This document shows, one piece after another, positions 14,569 to 14,807 of a stretch of DNA of 14,807 nt (positions are counted from its first letter, which is position 1; the number at the start of each line of letters is the position of its first letter). The notes under the pieces are model-generated. The model saw nothing but the letters and a program-made list of their open reading frames with translations. It had not been told where the DNA came from and ran no database searches. The translations under genes were made by a program, and so were the position numbers. Source of the DNA: CAZFIO01 sp964519585 (GTDB taxonomy: Bacteria; Bacillota; Clostridia; Tissierellales; Tissierellaceae). The stretch lies in the NCBI GenBank assembly GCA_964519585.1, contig CAZFIO010000038.1, positions 1 through 14,807 of the forward strand, read 5' to 3'.

Positions 14569-14623
14569 TAGGACCATAGTCAAACAATAGGGGAGCAATG
14601 GTTAAGCAATAGTTAAACAATTG
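14569..14623 (+). repeat. 11-bp tandem repeat array C, first block (5 units)
   Basis: There are five contiguous 11-bp units: TAGGACCATAG (14569, degenerate), TCAAACAATAG (14580), GGGAGCAATGG (14591), TTAAGCAATAG (14602) and TTAAACAATTG (14613). The shared core is RCAATRG every 11 bp. It lies about 75 bp downstream of parS and has the same orientation as array A. Confidence 0.85.
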
Positions 14624-14643
14624 TATTTTGTGGTGAATATATG

Positions 14644-14686
14644 TCTAGCAATAGTCTAACAGTGGTCTAGCAATAGACTAGCATTG
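14644..14686 (+). repeat. 11-bp tandem repeat array C, second block (4 units)
   Basis: The units are TCTAGCAATAG (14644), TCTAACAGTGG (14655), TCTAGCAATAG (14666) and a 10-bp ACTAGCATTG (14677). The first and third are identical. The block is separated from the first block by 20 bp without repeats (14624-14643), close to two repeat lengths. Confidence 0.85.
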
Positions 14687-14807
14687 TTTATTAGGGGCCT
14701 ACTATAGGGTCTATTGAAAATACTTTTATTGGCCAGGTGATGAACATAAGGGGAATAAAGTGCAACAAATCTAACCAGATATGTTCGAATAAATATTTAA
14801 AACGTAT

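Larger units (their letters stand above)
14503..14807. other. Non-coding stretch downstream of noc/parS
   Basis: After the parS-terminator I see no credible gene on either strand up to the window end, since frames are broken by frequent stops. The stretch contains the two 11-bp repeat blocks (14569-14623 and 14644-14686). The last ~120 bp show no clear promoter, ribosome-binding site or start. The parA/soj gene commonly found next would have to begin beyond the window. Confidence 0.6.

Noticed and set aside
14377..14598. Minus-strand open frame of 73 codons over the noc end and parS
   Set aside because: It crosses the noc coding end and the terminator palindrome in antisense, with no family resemblance or ribosome-binding site.
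14569..14686. Possible CRISPR array
   Set aside because: The repeats are 11 bp and contiguous with no unique spacers of 25-40 bp, and no cas genes are present. It is a short tandem repeat instead.

Overview
The window is the chromosomal replication-origin region of a low-GC Firmicute. The gene order gyrA-gyrB-recF-yaaA-dnaN-dnaA | oriC | rpmH-rnpA-yidD-yidC-jag-mnmE-mnmG-rsmG-noc is the classic Bacillota origin layout. AT-rich sequence, strong purine-rich ribosome-binding sites, nearly exclusive AGA/AGG arginine codons and the Noc-type ParB protein all fit Clostridia in the broad sense. A Tissierella-like lineage is only a guess and cannot be fixed from this sequence alone. No phage, transposon, CRISPR array or rRNA/tRNA gene was seen.

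Left arm (1-6513, all on the minus strand): the start of gyrA (cut by the window edge), gyrB, recF, a small S4-domain RNA-binding gene (yaaA type), dnaN and dnaA. These encode the initiator, the sliding clamp, gap repair and DNA gyrase, and they are transcribed away from the origin. The yaaB/remB gene found between recF and gyrB in Bacillus is absent.

Origin: it is bipartite, with DnaA boxes on both sides of dnaA. About eight boxes or near-boxes lie between dnaA and rpmH (6553-6869). Between dnaA and dnaN (5035-5181) there is a textbook unwinding unit: DnaA boxes, a short GC stretch, six consecutive DnaA-trio triplets and an AT-rich tract. G over C skew and gene direction both switch at this point.

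Right arm (7105-14473, plus strand): rpmH behind a perfect sigma-A type promoter and ahead of an intrinsic terminator. It is followed by rnpA-yidD-yidC-jag (RNase P protein, membrane-protein insertion, RNA-binding KhpB/EloR family), a long terminator, then mnmE, mnmG and rsmG (tRNA wobble-uridine and 16S rRNA modification) and a ParB-family gene with the Noc set of DNA-recognition residues. Directly after noc is a 30-bp perfect palindrome whose core is a parS site and which also has the form of an intrinsic terminator. The last ~330 bp hold no gene.

The least expected feature is a family of 11-bp tandem repeats (consensus TYWARCAATRG) in three separate intergenic regions: upstream of recF, between jag and mnmE, and downstream of noc/parS. 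Together they have about a dozen units, nearly all in a one-helical-turn register. They resemble protein-binding arrays or iterons, and I do not recognise them from a described system.
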